DNA of 64,000 nucleotides from Lepidostoma basale (GCA_022606425.2 JAHDVF020000493.1:310001-374000); one strand, 5' to 3'; counted from the first letter of the stretch, positions 1 through 10,513 are shown. Translations and numbers: made by a program. The notes: generated by a model from the sequence alone, not told the origin.

Positions 1-60
1 CGGGTATGTTTGTTTCTCTTAGTCTCCTTTTCGATCAACGTTTCGATTATCTTTGTAGAT

Positions 61-200
61 TCCATCTTCAGGGAGTTGTAACTTCAGGTAGTAGAAACTT
101 CAGGTAGTAGTAACTTTAGGTAGAAGTAACTTCAGGTAGTAGTAACTTCAGATAGTAGTAACTTCAGATCGTAGTAACTTCGCTTCGGGTAGTCAAACAA
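61..200. repeat. Minisatellite, about 16-17 bp unit
   Basis: Imperfect tandem copies of a unit close to GTAGTAGTAACTTCAG run through this stretch. The same unit resumes in decayed form after the LINE-R piece, at about 565-690, so the LINE seems to have landed inside the array. Confidence 0.8.
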
Positions 201-560
201 AGTGCCAAGAAACTACGAGTGACTCAAAGAGCCATGTTAGAAATAAGCCTAAGAAACAGAGTCAGAAACGATACGGTGAGAGAAAAAAAAAGGTCACTGA
301 CATCATCCACCGGGTAGCGACTCTTAAGTGGCAATGGGCAGGTCACGTAGCCAGAAGCTCGGACGAACAATGGACAAGAAGACTGCTGACTTGGAGACTG
401 GGACAGCAAAAAAAAGTGCAATGTGATCACAACTACGGTGGAAGGATGACCTGAACAGACATGTCGGAATAACCTGGGTGCAGTCTGCACAAGACAGAGT
501 GGCGTGGAAGCAGATGAAGGAAGTCTTTGTCCAGGAGTAGACGGGATTAGGCTGAAGAAG
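184..560 (+). mobile_element. LINE-R 3' end, 5'-truncated and decayed
   Basis: Read in shifting frames, the strand gives the tail of a non-LTR reverse-transcriptase protein: RVTQRAM, a run like SLRNRVRNDTVRE, then a KWQWAGHVA-like piece and a C-terminal AQDRVAWKQM-like block. It ends near AAGAAGAAG. Frameshifts and stops break it. The copy at 22640-23135 is the closest relative in the window. It lies within the minisatellite. Confidence 0.75.
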
Positions 561-564
561 AAGT

Positions 565-837
565 AATAGGAACTTCAGATAGCAATAACTTTAAGATAGG
601 TAACTTATCTTTAGGTAGTTAACTTTTAGTATTGTAGTAGTCAATTCATTTCATGTTGTAGTAACTTAACTTTAGGTAGTAGAAACTCAACTTCAAAATG
701 ATTGAAGTTAACTAGTTTTTCTTGTACCCAGGGAAATATAAGAACTAATATAAAAGTTTAATTAAATGTTCGATTCATATAAGCAGCACTTCACACACTG
801 CCAAAAGACTGTCAAAATACTGTTGATTATTCTAATA
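565..837. other. Decayed minisatellite, then no recognisable content
   Basis: The first half continues the GTAGTAACTT-type repeat of 61-200. The rest is AT-rich sequence in which I recognise nothing. Confidence 0.5.
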
Positions 838-1155
838 TTTTATTATATAATTAATACGAATGAAAACGTCAGTTTTCTAGAAGTTTTATTATATTTTATG
901 GGAATGACATGTTTCGCCCTTCTAAGGCAATATCAAATGTGACGAAATTTCAGCTCGTTGCTGTTTATATACTCGTACACTAGTAAATGGACCAAAATAT
1001 GGAAATTAACGAAAATTTATGTGACTTTATACATTTTTAACAAATAATTAACATCGTTCTACCACACATACGTCTTCGGGACCTCATCTCTACTGTATTT
1101 GTATTAATAATTAATTATGGAGTTTTATATCATTATTGAAGAAACAATAAATCAA
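838..1155 (-). mobile_element. HR-D repeat with decayed hammerhead-like motif
   Basis: Holds the HR-D tail (AATACGAATGAAAACGTCAG and CTAGAAGTTTTATTATA on the plus strand). The decayed ribozyme-like core is at 906-937 minus: a GCCUU-AGA-AGGGC hairpin, GAAAC and AUGUC are intact, but the CUGANGA box is UUGAUAU. The family end GGAGTTTTATATCATT is near 1119. Confidence 0.65.
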
Positions 1156-1177
1156 CCATTTATATTTATGGTAGCAT

Positions 1178-1405
1178 GTTCTTTTTCTTCTTTCTTGGAT
1201 TCCTCAACACCGAGAGGTGTGATCCATGGAATGCCTGTGGCTAAAACAAAACGCCTCCAATCGTATCTGTTCTCCGCAGCCGCCACCGGCGAGTAGAGGT
1301 CTCCCTCAGTCATCTTATTAATCTGGTCACACCACCACTCAGGATCTGCCTCTACTTTTTTTTTTGGATCATTACCTGTGACAATACTTTTTTCCAGGTT
1401 ACCAA
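1178..1405 (-). mobile_element. LINE C-terminal fragment, unclassified
   Basis: On the minus strand an open frame reads EWWCDQINKMTEGDLYSP and later AENRYDWRRFVLAT. The pattern AEDR..WRR is usual at the extreme C-terminus of many insect non-LTR retrotransposon ORF2 proteins. The frame ends in a lysine/glutamate run from AAG-type repeats. Not a host gene. Confidence 0.6.
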
Positions 1406-1419
1406 GCATGTGGTTGGCG

Positions 1420-1662
1420 TGATTTTTTTTTTTTTTATGTATACAACAGATTGTTTGAACCCAATTACTGTATACAATTTATTTTTTAAGGTATTATATT
1501 CATTCTCGTGACATGTGATAGGTACCCAATTTATCGCCATTTTATTGTCACGTGAATTCTACACCAGACCAAAGACAGTGTGATAATTACACTGCCTCGC
1601 CGGGAATCGAACCCGGGACCTTCGGTATGGATAGCTCTTACCACTCTGCCACGAAGGTCGTC
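1420..1662 (-). mobile_element. SINE S1, tRNA-derived, nearly full copy
   Basis: Reading the minus strand, the head holds GGCAGAGTGGTAAGAGC (box A) and GGGTTCGATTCCC (box B), the two internal Pol III promoter blocks. A tRNA-unrelated body follows, with GTGTAATTATCACACTG and CACGTGACAATAAAATGGCG, then a tail with TACAGTAATTGGGTTCAA. This is the tail type shared with the copies at 31563 and 48954. Confidence 0.85.
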
Positions 1663-2600
1663 ACTTGTTTCAATGTGTTTTGTATATATGGATTATCATA
1701 CAATCGCTGTTTGTTACTCAAAACAAATATAATAAAATATATACGCAAACTTTATTAGTCAAATTAGCGTGAAAATAAACATAAAAACTCTGTTTGTTTA
1801 GTGGTCCTTTTAGCCCTTCATTACGCTTCCAGCAATAACTTCTCCCGCCATTTTAAAATCGGTTTAATGGCCCACAAATCTTCGTCATTTTACACGCTTC
1901 GTATAGTATTTGCGTGTCATTTGGAGTGTGTGAACAAAGACAATTAGCTCCACGTCTATTTGTGGTACTCTCACCACGTGCACCAGCTCCTCTGGAACTC
2001 TGCCAAATCCTACGCGAGATTATTTTACGCGAATTCAAAAATAAGCTGGTACTGTATTATTCTGCAATATACACAAAAAAACGAAACGCAGCATTCACAA
2101 GTAAAGCTAATTTTTACAACATTTTGAATTTTATTCAAAATGTTGTAAAAACAACAACTGGTCCAAGTTATAGCATATAAATTGGAGTGACATCTCCAGG
2201 CGTTATCTAGCAATTCGATAATGGCGGTAGCCTTTCACATTGCGTTAATAAAAAGATCTTCTGCTTAATTTGTATTCAGCAGGTTATTTGAACCCACTTC
2301 TTATTATTATTCTTCTTCTGATTGTAACATAATAAGTGATAGTAGACATCGGGGGACCCGACATTACAATTGAAAAGATCATATTATAATATTATAATAT
2401 ATATTTCATATTATAATACACATTTCATATATTTCAGACTACGAGTGTCCATACTTGATTGTATTGAGAGGTTATTTGATATTACACTTAAAATTCTGTC
2501 ATACTCTTCTTCTCTACAATTAAAGTACATTAAGTTTTTACATTTATCAGTATTCATACAATGTCATTTTAATGAACGTCGTTTTTTTTAAACTATAAAA
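1663..2600. other. No gene; one hairpin and one dispersed repeat piece
   Basis: AT-rich. Contains a perfect 19-bp inverted repeat with a 3-nt loop (2111-2151, built on ACAACATTTTGAAT). It also holds a dispersed repeat at about 2165-2265 (AATTGGAGTGACATCT, ATGGCGGTAGCCTTTC) that recurs at 14576. Short open frames here match nothing I know. Confidence 0.5.
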
Positions 2601-2629
2601 AAATCCTTCTTCGTCTCCATTTTATTATC

Positions 2630-3000
2630 TCCTTCTGATTGTAGATCTTGCGATCTGTTTATGCAGGGTGTCAATTTTCTTCCTGCGATGAAGACGACCA
2701 GCCTTTATTCCATCTCTTTGGTGGTCGTCCTGGTGGTCGACGGCCTTCTGAAGTCTCGTGCATCACAATCTTAGGAATTCTTGTTCGTTCCACCCTCTCG
2801 ATGTGGTCCCTCCAGAATCGTCTTCATTGCCTACTATATCTCACTATGTCTTCAATTTTGCGGGATTTGCGAATTTCTTTATTTGGTATCCCATCTCTAA
2901 GGGTTCTCCCCACAATAGGCCGCAATGTTCTCATTTATGTTACTCTTAAGACATATTTAGTTCTGACTGTGTCTGCTCTTGCTTCGATTCTGTAGGTCAA
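2630..3000 (-). mobile_element. LINE-K 3' end, decayed
   Basis: The minus strand translates in broken frames to an EARADTVRTK-like stretch, then a RPIVGRTLRDGIPN-like and EIRKSRKIEDIVRYSR-like region, FWRDHIER, and PPGRPPKRWNKGW. This is the conserved tail of an RTE-like non-LTR element. Stop codons interrupt it at about 2830 and 2935. Confidence 0.8.
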
Positions 3001-3201
3001 CCCAACCCAACCCAATTACTGTATATAACTTCTTATCTATTGATTCGCGATAGGTAGCCAATCTATCGCCATTTTATTATCACGTGAATTGTACACCAGA
3101 CCAAAGATAGTGTGACAATCACACTGCCATCGCCGGAAATCGAACCCTTGATCTTCGATATGGCAGTCATAGCTCTTGCCACTCTGCCACGAAGGTTGTT
3201 G
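3000..3201 (-). mobile_element. SINE S1 copy
   Basis: The minus strand shows the S1 head (box A GGCAGAGTGGCAAGAGC, box B GGGTTCGATTTCC), the GTGATTGTCACACTATCTTT body and the AATTGGGTTG tail. It abuts LINE-K with no spacer. Confidence 0.85.
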
Positions 3202-3399
3202 TTGGGGGTATATGAACGACATAATGCAAGAAGCTCTACAGTTACATTTTGATTGAAGCTGTAGTTTGATTGACTTTAAAAAATATTTTCTCTGAATTTT
3301 TAAGTTTTCTTATAATTAAGTTCATTATCAAATTAAATCCAATCAATTTATTTTCTCAAAAGATATTACAAACATATTCAAATTTTGAGGCATCTTATT

Positions 3400-3505
3400 T
3401 ATTGAAATAAAATGAAAAGGTCTGTTTACTAGAGCTTTTATTATAGTTTATATATTTGTATTTGATAATGCCTTAGAACGGCGAAACATGTCATTCTCAA
3501 AAAAC
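3400..3505 (+). mobile_element. HR-D repeat with decayed hammerhead-like motif
   Basis: The motif at 3471-3502 keeps the stem II hairpin (GCCUU-AGA-ACGGC), GAAAC and AUGUC, with UUGAUAA in place of CUGANGA. C3 and G8 are therefore changed and self-cleavage is not expected. Confidence 0.65.
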
Positions 3506-3519
3506 AATAATACAACTTC

Positions 3520-3690
3520 GGGTGGTGATCTAGGGGATAGAACGCTTGACTCCTGATCTAGGGGACATGGGTTCAAGCCTGGACACGACCAGATTCCTTC
3601 TTCATAATAAAGAGCTATTTTCGGCTCACATTGAAGATTGTAAAATAAATTCTAATATCATTGATATAAATCCTTGATGTTTGCACAGTT
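3520..3690 (+). mobile_element. SINE S2, tRNA-derived
   Basis: Starts GGTGGTGATCTAGGGGATAG (box A-like) and carries GGGTTCAAGCC (perfect box B consensus GGTTCRANNCC). A body ACCAGATTCCTTCTTCATAA follows, with an end AATTCTAATATCATTGAT. Other copies are at 8756, 31915 (minus) and 52905 (minus). Confidence 0.8.
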
Positions 3691-3857
3691 TATTTTTATT
3701 GATTATTCATTATGGAGTTTTACATCATTGTTCAAAAAACAATATTTAATAATAATTATTATTTGTCTTTTGTCTCTGTAAAAAAGAAAAAAACAAATAA
3801 AACATCTACAACACAAAGTATGGCGAGCATAGAAGAAATAATTATTATTTTTATTAA

Positions 3858-3975
3858 CTAACTAACTAACTATCACGCCGTCTCTCCGAAAGGGTAGGCA
3901 GAAAGAATAGACTGCCACACTTTAATCGATGTGGCAATCCATCTTTCTCTTTTCGCCATCGAGAGAGACGCGATT
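3858..3975 (-). mobile_element. Short fold-back related to the LINE-T 3' end
   Basis: Begins with (CTAA)n and the LINE-T terminus (ATCACGCCGTCTCTCC, GGTAGGCAGAAAGAAT). It then diverges into CGATGTGGCAATCCATC and ends with GAGAGAGACGCG, an inverted echo of its own start. The same layout is at 20318-20428, so this looks like a separate short family and not a plain LINE truncation. Confidence 0.55.
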
Positions 3976-4085
3976 ATTTTTATTATTATGAAAATTAATG
4001 TAATCATCTTAAATGCGCATTAAGGCGTGACTTAAATCTAAATATGAACCCCTGCATCTGATATACGCGATCGGTTAGAAAAAAA
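3976..4085 (-). mobile_element. LINE-C 3' UTR fragment
   Basis: Shares AAGGCGTGACTTAAATCTAA and TACGCGATCGGTTAGAAA with the longer LINE-C copy at 9490-10140, with an ATT-rich end on the left. Confidence 0.6.
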
Positions 4086-4334
4086 AGTAAAGGATAAGAG
4101 AATTTTCCTTTATTACAGCTGTTTTTAATTGCTTTGGTGGAAGGTGAGTCTTAGCGACACGGATGATGCAATTCGTAGTAATCCTAAACGCTTTGAAGAT
4201 ATTACGCATCTACTATGCAAAAGTGACTAATGAATTTTGCGATGAAAATTATGCAGACCATTCAACCTGACATAAAATTTTAATTTAGATAGATATCGAC
4301 ATACCATATATTACGCATACAAGAAAAATCTTTA

Positions 4335-4575
4335 TATTCTTCTTCTTCTTCTTCTTTTACACAGTTACATCCGACGAGATATGATTTCTGTGACACAGAA
4401 ATCATATCTCGTCGGATGATGAGATCCAGCTGTCCCTCCATCTCTTAGGCGGTCTTCCAGGTGGGCGGTGTCCGGAGGGGATTTCATAAGCGGCTGTATA
4501 TGCAAGTCTGTCACCATCCATTCGGGCTACATGGTCCCTCCAGTATCTTCTTCTGGATCTACTCCACTGAACGAT
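4335..4575 (-). mobile_element. LINE-K 3' end with perfect hairpin at its terminus
   Basis: The minus strand carries the LINE-K coding tail (SRRRYWRDHVARMDGDR, AAYEIPSGHRPPGRPPKR) and a (AAG)n end. Positions 4368-4418 form a perfect inverted repeat: two 25-bp arms around one base at 4393, built on CATCCGACGAGATATGATTT. Other LINE-K copies have only the right arm, so the left arm was added during or after insertion. Confidence 0.8.
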
Positions 4576-4900
4576 ATCTTTATATAATACTAATAATTAT
4601 TTTGTATGGCCGTAAGTAGTTGAACTCCTCCTAAGCGGCTGGACCGATTTTGATGATTTTTTTTGTTTGTGTTTGAGTGGGTATATACATATCCCTGTAT
4701 GGTATAAATTCACCGTTCACCTCCGGAATCCTTCTGAAAAGTTCATGAATAATTGACTTTCTGAGAATATTTCAGAGTTATGTTAGTTTACCATAGATGT
4801 TGCTGATGTCGAATTATGTGTTTAAGCATGCACAAATGACTTGTGCATGCTTAAACACATAATTCGACATCTGCAATGTCCCTCGTATAGGTATTTTCTA
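4576..4900 (+). mobile_element. Possible non-autonomous Helitron-like piece with 31-bp hairpin
   Basis: LINE-K homology breaks at GATATC and a stretch follows with GGCTGGACCGATTTTGATGA, wording I associate with insect Helitron-type repeats. At 4805-4871 lies a perfect inverted repeat: 31-bp arms, 5-nt loop ATGAC. CTAA occurs about 26 nt further on (4896-4899), as in a Helitron 3' end, but the spacing is unusual. It could also be a fold-back MITE. Confidence 0.4.
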
Positions 4901-5023
4901 ATTTATTGCTCAATTTTCTATTTGATAGGTTTATTTGAAACATCAAAAGTCGTAACAGAATTCTTGAATAAATCAAATCGAATACTTTCAATCATTTCCA
5001 TCCATCCGACGTAATATGATAAA

Positions 5024-5660
5024 AAAACTAACTCACTAAGCATCACGCGTCTCCCCGAAGGAGGAGGCAGAAATAATGGACTGCCATACTTTTCTTTCCT
5101 GGCATTTTTCTCTCGCTTCCTCTACATTCATACATCGTGTCATGTACGCGCGTCGATTTCTCCGACTCGCGTGGCCGACATTCAATATTTGATTTATTTG
5201 ATCGTGCCAAGTTTTCCTCGGTCTTCCTCTATTTTTAGTTCTATGTATGAACATCGTTAAAAATCTAAATTTTTTTTAATTTTTTTGTTCATAACACTTT
5301 CATTTGCATCGCTTTCACTTTTTATATTTTCATTCGACCCTGTATCAAACACAGATTTTTTGTCTTAGATATCTCATTTCTACTGCATTTATTATATTTT
5401 CATCCTTCTTTTCCCAGTTCCATGCGTCGCTTCAATACATAGGGGTCAGTACAAGTACACCATTGTGAACTGCCATATTAACTTTTTTGGATAGAATTTT
5501 GTTTGCGATGACAACTTTAAGTGCACCATTCACTTTGTTCCCTTCCCCAACCCTTCCCTTAATATCCCCCTCCACTCCATCATCTTTTGTAAACATACTA
5601 CCCAAATACACAAACTCTTCTACTAGCTCCAGATTTTCACCATTCACGCTAAAGTTGCGT
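5024..5660 (-). mobile_element. LINE-T 3' part of ORF2, decayed
   Basis: In minus-strand order: LELVEEFVYLGSMFTKDDG, a GALKVVIANK-like stretch, KVNMAVHNGVLVLTPMY, then [19 protein letters not shown] and the cysteine-containing end RCMNVEEAREKCQERKVW. This is the region after the RT catalytic core. It ends with GTGATGCTTAGTGAGTTAG on the minus strand. Its upstream edge is cut by an HR-D repeat. Confidence 0.85.
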
Positions 5661-5661
5661 A

Positions 5662-5875
5662 TTAATATAATTAATATGAATGATAACGTCAGTTCTCTAG
5701 ACGTTTTAATTTGTTTTATGGGAATGACATGTTTCCCTTCGCAAAGACAATTATTAATGCCATAGCCAGGCGAAACATGAAATTTCACATTAAAATAGAA
5801 TTTCTAGAAAACTGGTGTTTTATTTCATATTAATTTATTTAAGGAGTTTTACATCATTGTTCAATTAAGCTCCCT
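5662..5875. mobile_element. HR-D inverted pair
   Basis: Two facing HR-D halves: a minus copy with GACATGTTTCCC at about 5727, and a plus copy with GCGAAACATGA at about 5770. Each is followed outward by the family tail (CTAGAAGTTTTATT type), so the stretch can fold into one hairpin. Both ribozyme cores are degraded. Confidence 0.6.
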
Positions 5876-6029
5876 TGGTAAAACCCCAAAGAATTTTTTT
5901 TACATATCTTTAAACAGATATTCACAATATTCACACCACCTTAACTCCCATCTACACCCCTGACTCACGTCACTAGCGGCTAGGCAGATAGCATATTCAA
6001 CCCCTAGGGGCCGATCCATTCATATCGGG

Positions 6030-6269
6030 GTGGGGGCGGTGATGGCAGACAAGGGTGAACTTGAATTTCAAATTACCATGCAATCATACCATAAACGCAA
6101 CAATATCCTGTCATATCCTGCAGGATGGCAAATACAATCAATTTTACTACATATTACAACAGCGAAATGTGATATGTATTATCTGTTATATATGTTTACT
6201 ATAGAAAGAGGAAAAATATCACCAGACTCATTTATAATTGAATACTTTTCGATATTATCATTATCATAA
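6030..6269 (+). other. 79-codon open frame, probably not a gene
   Basis: An open frame encodes MGAVMADKGELEFQITMQSY and onward. It resembles no family I know, has no visible splice or promoter context, and lies between transposon pieces. I list it because it is the only longish frame here that is not explained by an element. Confidence 0.15.
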
Positions 6270-6276
6270 TATATCT

Positions 6277-6549
6277 ACGACCTTCGTGACCGAGTGGTAA
6301 GTGCGTTGACTGCCACCCCGAAATTTCTAGGTTCGATTCCCGGCGAGGGCAATGTGATTGTCACACTGCCTTTGGTCTGGTGTAAAATTTACGTGACAAT
6401 AAAATGGTGATAGATTAGCTACCTATCACATGGCACAAGAATCACAATGATAGCTATAAAAACCCTTTTACATCGATTTGGCTCATGCTGTCATGATGTA
6501 AAGAGCGATTCAACAAAATAATAATACAAATAATAATAATAATAATAAG
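6277..6549 (+). mobile_element. SINE S1, subtype with LINE-shared tail
   Basis: Head with GACCGAGTGGTAAGTGCG (box A) and AGGTTCGATTCCC (box B). The body matches other S1 copies up to CACATGGCACAAGAATCA. The 3' part, CATCGATTTGGCTCATGCTG to ATTCAACAAAATAATAAT and (AAT)n, instead matches the 3' end of the LINE at 33139-33625. This suggests the SINE took its tail from that LINE and used its reverse transcriptase. Confidence 0.85.
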
Positions 6550-6957
6550 TAGACAAAAGGCCGTAATTCATCAAGAAAGAGTAAGATAATATGTTGAATA
6601 TAAGAGAGCGAGAGAGGAATACTTTGATTCTTTCCGAAAATAATTCGAAATGCACACGATGCGCATGCCCGAGAACGTTTCTTGATTATTCTGAATTTTG
6701 ATCTGATTATTTTTGTAAGACAGTAGTATAAAAAACAAAATGAGAATACTTTAGTGTTGTTAGTTAGGAATTTTTTAACGTGTGTAAAAAAAATATTCAC
6801 ATAAAAAATTTAAATTTATTACTGATTACGATTGTATAGTGAACCAAGTTTTTAAACCGTAGAAAATCTTTACTTACGTGAATATATTTACTGGTTACAA
6901 TTAGTATTATTCATAAAAAATATATTATAACGTAATGATTCTCTCTCCCGTCTCAAT

Positions 6958-7375
6958 CTAGCGATTGATCTGCAGCAAGACGACGCACCTCCTCTTCCAC
7001 TCCGCTCGATCCTCGGCAACTCTCTTCAACTCCGCATAAGAGGTGCAGCCCATATCTCGGCAAATCTGGTCGAGGTACTCCTGGCGAGGTCGTCCTCTGC
7101 CAATCGATCCCTCGACCATTCTCTCCAACACATTATGCAGGAAACATTCGTGTCGCAACACATGACCAATTCATCTTGCGCGCCTCTCCGCTATGGCGTT
7201 TCACACGTGCCTACTCTCTTCAACTCTGCTGAGAACTTCTTCATTTGTAATGTGGTCCCTCCATGAAATATGGGCAACTCGTCGGTAGGTCCACATCTCA
7301 AATGCCTCCAGCCTTTTACGCTCTCTTTCACCCAGGCACCAAGTCTCGCAGCCGTACAGTAAAACACTCCACACC
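6958..7375 (-). mobile_element. LINE ORF2 C-terminus, separate family
   Basis: The minus strand ends with an open frame LRHECFLHNVLERMVEGSIG, GRGRPRQEYLDQICRDMG and AEDRAEWKRR. Upstream, in broken frame, come LLYGCETWCLGERERKR and EAFEMWTYRR. LLYG.ETW and GRGRPR are typical of the post-RT region of insect non-LTR elements. It is relatively GC-rich compared with its surroundings. Confidence 0.75.
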
Positions 7376-7379
7376 AATG

Positions 7380-7905
7380 TTTTTAAAAGTTGTTTTTATT
7401 TTATTTTAAATTTAGATGTCGTTAAAAATATATTAAATAAAAAAAAGGTATACGAATTTTTTTTTGTGAAAAAAAATATATATTTATTGTACCATATAAT
7501 GACATGTGAAAAATAAATTTCATTTGTTAAAAGCCATACTTTCACTATTTCTCATAAATCATGAAAGCATAAAATCATTAAAATTTTATTTGATTATTTT
7601 TATAACTATTACGTAACATATTTTTTTAACGATTTTCGTAATAAGAATCTACCTAAATTAATATGCGATATTAAATGACAAGATTTAGGCAGCAATAAAA
7701 AATTTCATAATAGCTTTCTCTACCAGAATCAAATTAATGAATTCGATATTATATAGATCTTAATGTAAAGATGTATTCCGTTCGTTATATGTATGTAACG
7801 AAATTTGTTATGCATTTGATTTTTCATCTTTTTTACTTAAAATTAGAAAATGGAGATAAAACGAATATCAAATCAAATCTGTAGAGATAGAAAATAAGAG
7901 GTTAG
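7380..7905. other. AT-rich stretch, nothing recognised
   Basis: No coding frame, RNA gene or repeat family that I recognise. Confidence 0.4.
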
Positions 7906-7907
7906 AT

Positions 7908-8188
7908 ATACATGAAAAGAATGAGTGAAGACAGAATGGTAAAGAAGGTATATGTAAACGGCGTGAACGGAGCTAGAAATAGAGGGAGGCCGAGGAAAAC
8001 GTGGCACGATCAAATCAATGAAATATTGAATGTCGGTCACGTAAGGAGTCGGAAAAATCGACGTGCTTGCAAGACAAGATGTATGAATGTAGAGGAATCG
8101 AGAGAAGTATGTCAGGGCAGAACAGTGTGGCGTTCCATTCTTTCTGTCTAGCCCTCCGGGAAGACGGCGTGATGATAAGTTAGTTAGT
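7908..8188 (+). mobile_element. LINE-T 3' end with open C-terminal frame
   Basis: An unbroken frame (7912-8151) gives [40 protein letters not shown], then RCMNVEESREVCQGRTVW. After the stop, GACGGCGTGATGATAAGTTA leads into a TTAG-type tail. 5'-truncated; one of the best-preserved LINE-T tails here. An S1 copy follows directly. Confidence 0.85.
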
Positions 8189-8189
8189 T

Positions 8190-8445
8190 TTTTTATTATT
8201 ATTATTTTGTTGAATCGCTCTTTACATCATGACAGCATGAGCCAAATCGATGTAAAGGGTATTATTATAGCTATCATAGTGATTCTCGTGACATTTAGGT
8301 AGCTAATCTATCGCCATTTTATTGTCAAGTGAATTCTACACCAGACCAAAGACAGTGTGACAATCACACTGCCCTCGCCGGGAATCGAACCCGAAACCCT
8401 CGGGGTGGCAGTCAATGCACTTACCACTCGGCCACGAAGGTTGTC
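8190..8445 (-). mobile_element. SINE S1, subtype with LINE-shared tail
   Basis: Mirror-image match of the 6277 copy. The minus strand runs from GACAACCTTCGTGGCCGAGTG through box B GGGTTCGATTCCC to a tail with TTTGGCTCATGCTGTCATGA and (AAT)n next to LINE-T. Confidence 0.85.
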
Positions 8446-8524
8446 AATGTTGGTTGGCATGAGATATGGTTCGACTCCAGGAATACAAGAAACTCTCTTA
8501 AGTCACGAGTATTTGTCTTCTGAA

Positions 8525-8750
8525 CGTATATCCGTCAGCTTGTCTCCATCCACTGCTGGACGTAAGCCTCTCCACCCCCACGCCATCTCTCTCGGTCTCT
8601 CGCCAGTGTTCTTCCCGCCGTCCGCACAATATCATCGCTCGACCTGGTTGGCTGTCTCCCGACACTTCTCCGGCCCAACCTTGACCTCCATTCAGTACCC
8701 CTCTGACTCCGTCTTCCATCATCCCGTCGACACAAATGACTACTACCCTT
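8525..8750 (-). mobile_element. LINE-R 3' end, GC-rich copy
   Basis: A minus-strand frame encodes GRRSVGRQPTRSSDDIVRTA, then ARDRERWRGGGEAYVQQW: the GRPP.RW.DD...AYVQQW ending common in this LINE type. Base composition is clearly GC-richer than the flanks, suggesting a different or younger source than the 184 and 22640 copies. Confidence 0.75.
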
Positions 8751-8755
8751 CTGAT

Positions 8756-8925
8756 CGGGTGGTGGTATAGGGGATAGAACGCTTGGCTCCTGATCTAGGG
8801 GACACGGGTTCAAGACTGGACATGACCAGATTCCTTCTTCATAATAATGAGCTATTTTCTGTTCATATTGAAGATTGTAAAATAAATTCTAATATCATTG
8901 ATTTAAATGTTAGCCTTTTTTTGAA
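8756..8925 (+). mobile_element. SINE S2 copy
   Basis: GGTGGTATAGGGGATAGAAC (box A-like), GGGTTCAAGACTGGACATGA (box B), ATTCCTTCTTCATAATAATG and the end AATTCTAATATCATTGATTT match the other S2 copies. Confidence 0.8.
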
Positions 8926-8927
8926 AA

Positions 8928-9470
8928 TGAAAGACTTCGATCTCCGAAACGATCACGATCACTAGTTTAAGAGAGGCTAGAGGGTGTTGGTATTTTTGTC
9001 CCTGATAGATTTTTCCAACAGCGACAGCACAGATTGATTTACCTACCGGCCACCAGAGCTTATCTGCCTCTGGTGACACAGGTGGGAAGAGCAATTAGTC
9101 TGCTGAACGCGGTCTCCTCGGAGATCGACGTCTTACATATTAGTGAAGGTACGTTCAGGAGACAGATACTCTTGACTTTAGAAAGTATCTTGTCTTCCTA
9201 ATGTCGAACCATCTCTAATGCGTTCCTGGTACTATTTTGTATTTTTATAATATTTTACCTGCACTCAATAGATGCCTTAAACATTTTCCTGTCTGTAATG
9301 TCTTTTGAGTTGATAAACTGATTTGATTTGATTTATTTGCTCTCCCCACCGGCATCGACAAAGGCAGGTTATTTCTGCATGTTAAGAGGTAAAACAGTAT
9401 GTGCTGATGCGGTCTAAGATAACCATCCCGAGCATAGAGATGGATTCACTCCAAGATGACGGCTCCAGGT
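8928..9470. mobile_element. LINE-J inserted into an opposite LINE-J
   Basis: Positions 8928-8985 and 9345-9470 are two halves of a minus-strand LINE-J piece (GACTTCGATCTCCGAAACGA; GCTCTCCCCACCGGCATCGA). Between them sits a plus-strand LINE-J 3' end: FVPDRFFQQRQHRLIYLPAT, LPLVTQVGRAISLLNAVSSE, ESILSS-stop, then an untranslated tail ending CTGATTTGATTTGATTT. Younger insert in older copy. Confidence 0.8.
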
Positions 9471-9489
9471 ATATTCTACAATATCACCC

Positions 9490-10140
9490 AACCAATACAA
9501 AATAATAATAATAATAAGCTAACTTTTAAAGCGCCGTTTGTGTTATGTAATCACCTCAAGGGCGCATTAAGACGTGTTTTAAATCTAAAAATCTAAATGT
9601 GAACGCTGCATCTAATTTTCGCGATCGGTTAGAAAGTATAGTAGAACAAAATATAAATGTTTAAATTGGGTATGAAATAGGAAAAATATGGATTTTCAGT
9701 TTACATCTGAAATCTGTCGGATCATTTATGCATCTGAGGTGTGTAGGGAGATTGTTCCAAGCTGATGGAGCGGCTACCGCGAACGCTCGATCCCCGAAAT
9801 TTGTGCTAGGGCAACGCTTCGGCTCAACTCATCTTCCTATTGCCGAGGAGTTCGCCGAGCGAAGTGTGGATTTCCTTGTATTTAGGCTGTCCGTTATACA
9901 GAGTTCAGATATATAACTTGGTGCCATTCCGTGTAGCGCTTTAAAGACTGTCCAGCAAAGTTTATACTGGATTCTTTCTGGACTTTTAAGCCAGTGATGT
10001 TCTTTGAGATGTTGTGTTATATGGGATTTTTTTGGAATGCCTTTAATGAGTCTTGCTGCTGCATTGAACGCAGATTGAAGTTTGTTTATTTGTTGTTTGG
10101 GAACGTTTACATATAATAAATTCCATTACAAAAATCAAGT
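9490..10140 (-). mobile_element. LINE-C (CR1/L2-like) 3' end, long copy
   Basis: Minus-strand frames, broken, match the CR1/L2-type C-terminus seen at 34334-34645: a HGMAPSYISEL-like piece near 9930, then KRCPSTNFGDRAFAVA-like and FKSDLK-like pieces. The left end is an (ATT)n tail, and the 3' UTR holds the CGATCGGTTAG sequence also found at 4060. Confidence 0.7.
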
Positions 10141-10513
10141 CGTGACATATAGTCGTGATAAATGTACATACAATTAATTATCTCTTTCGTATAAATTTTG
10201 ATGCAATCTTTCGTTTGAATTTAGAACTATTTAAATGAATTCGAGCAACACAACACGAAAGTGAAACAATACATCAAACGGTTTGATCACTATCACAGAA
10301 TGCTACGACACACGCGTCAACCGTGGATGCAAGGAACAGGTGATGCTGAGTCATCAGAATGCGTTCATCTTACTGACCTCAATACGAATTTAGCATACGC
10401 AAAATCAAATGTAATCAATTACAATTTATACCTGATTCCCATTTGCATTCCTTTGAATAATATATCAGCCAGTAAAAAAAAATTAATTATTTTTAACATC
10501 CTAATAAACAAAT

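Noticed and set aside
224..490. 88-codon minus frame over the first LINE piece
   Set aside because: The plus strand carries the recognisable LINE-R coding order; this frame is its shadow. The same frame pattern recurs over the 22640 copy.
8357..8770. 137-codon plus frame
   Set aside because: It runs across SINE S1 and the antisense of LINE-R; the minus strand holds the recognisable LINE protein.
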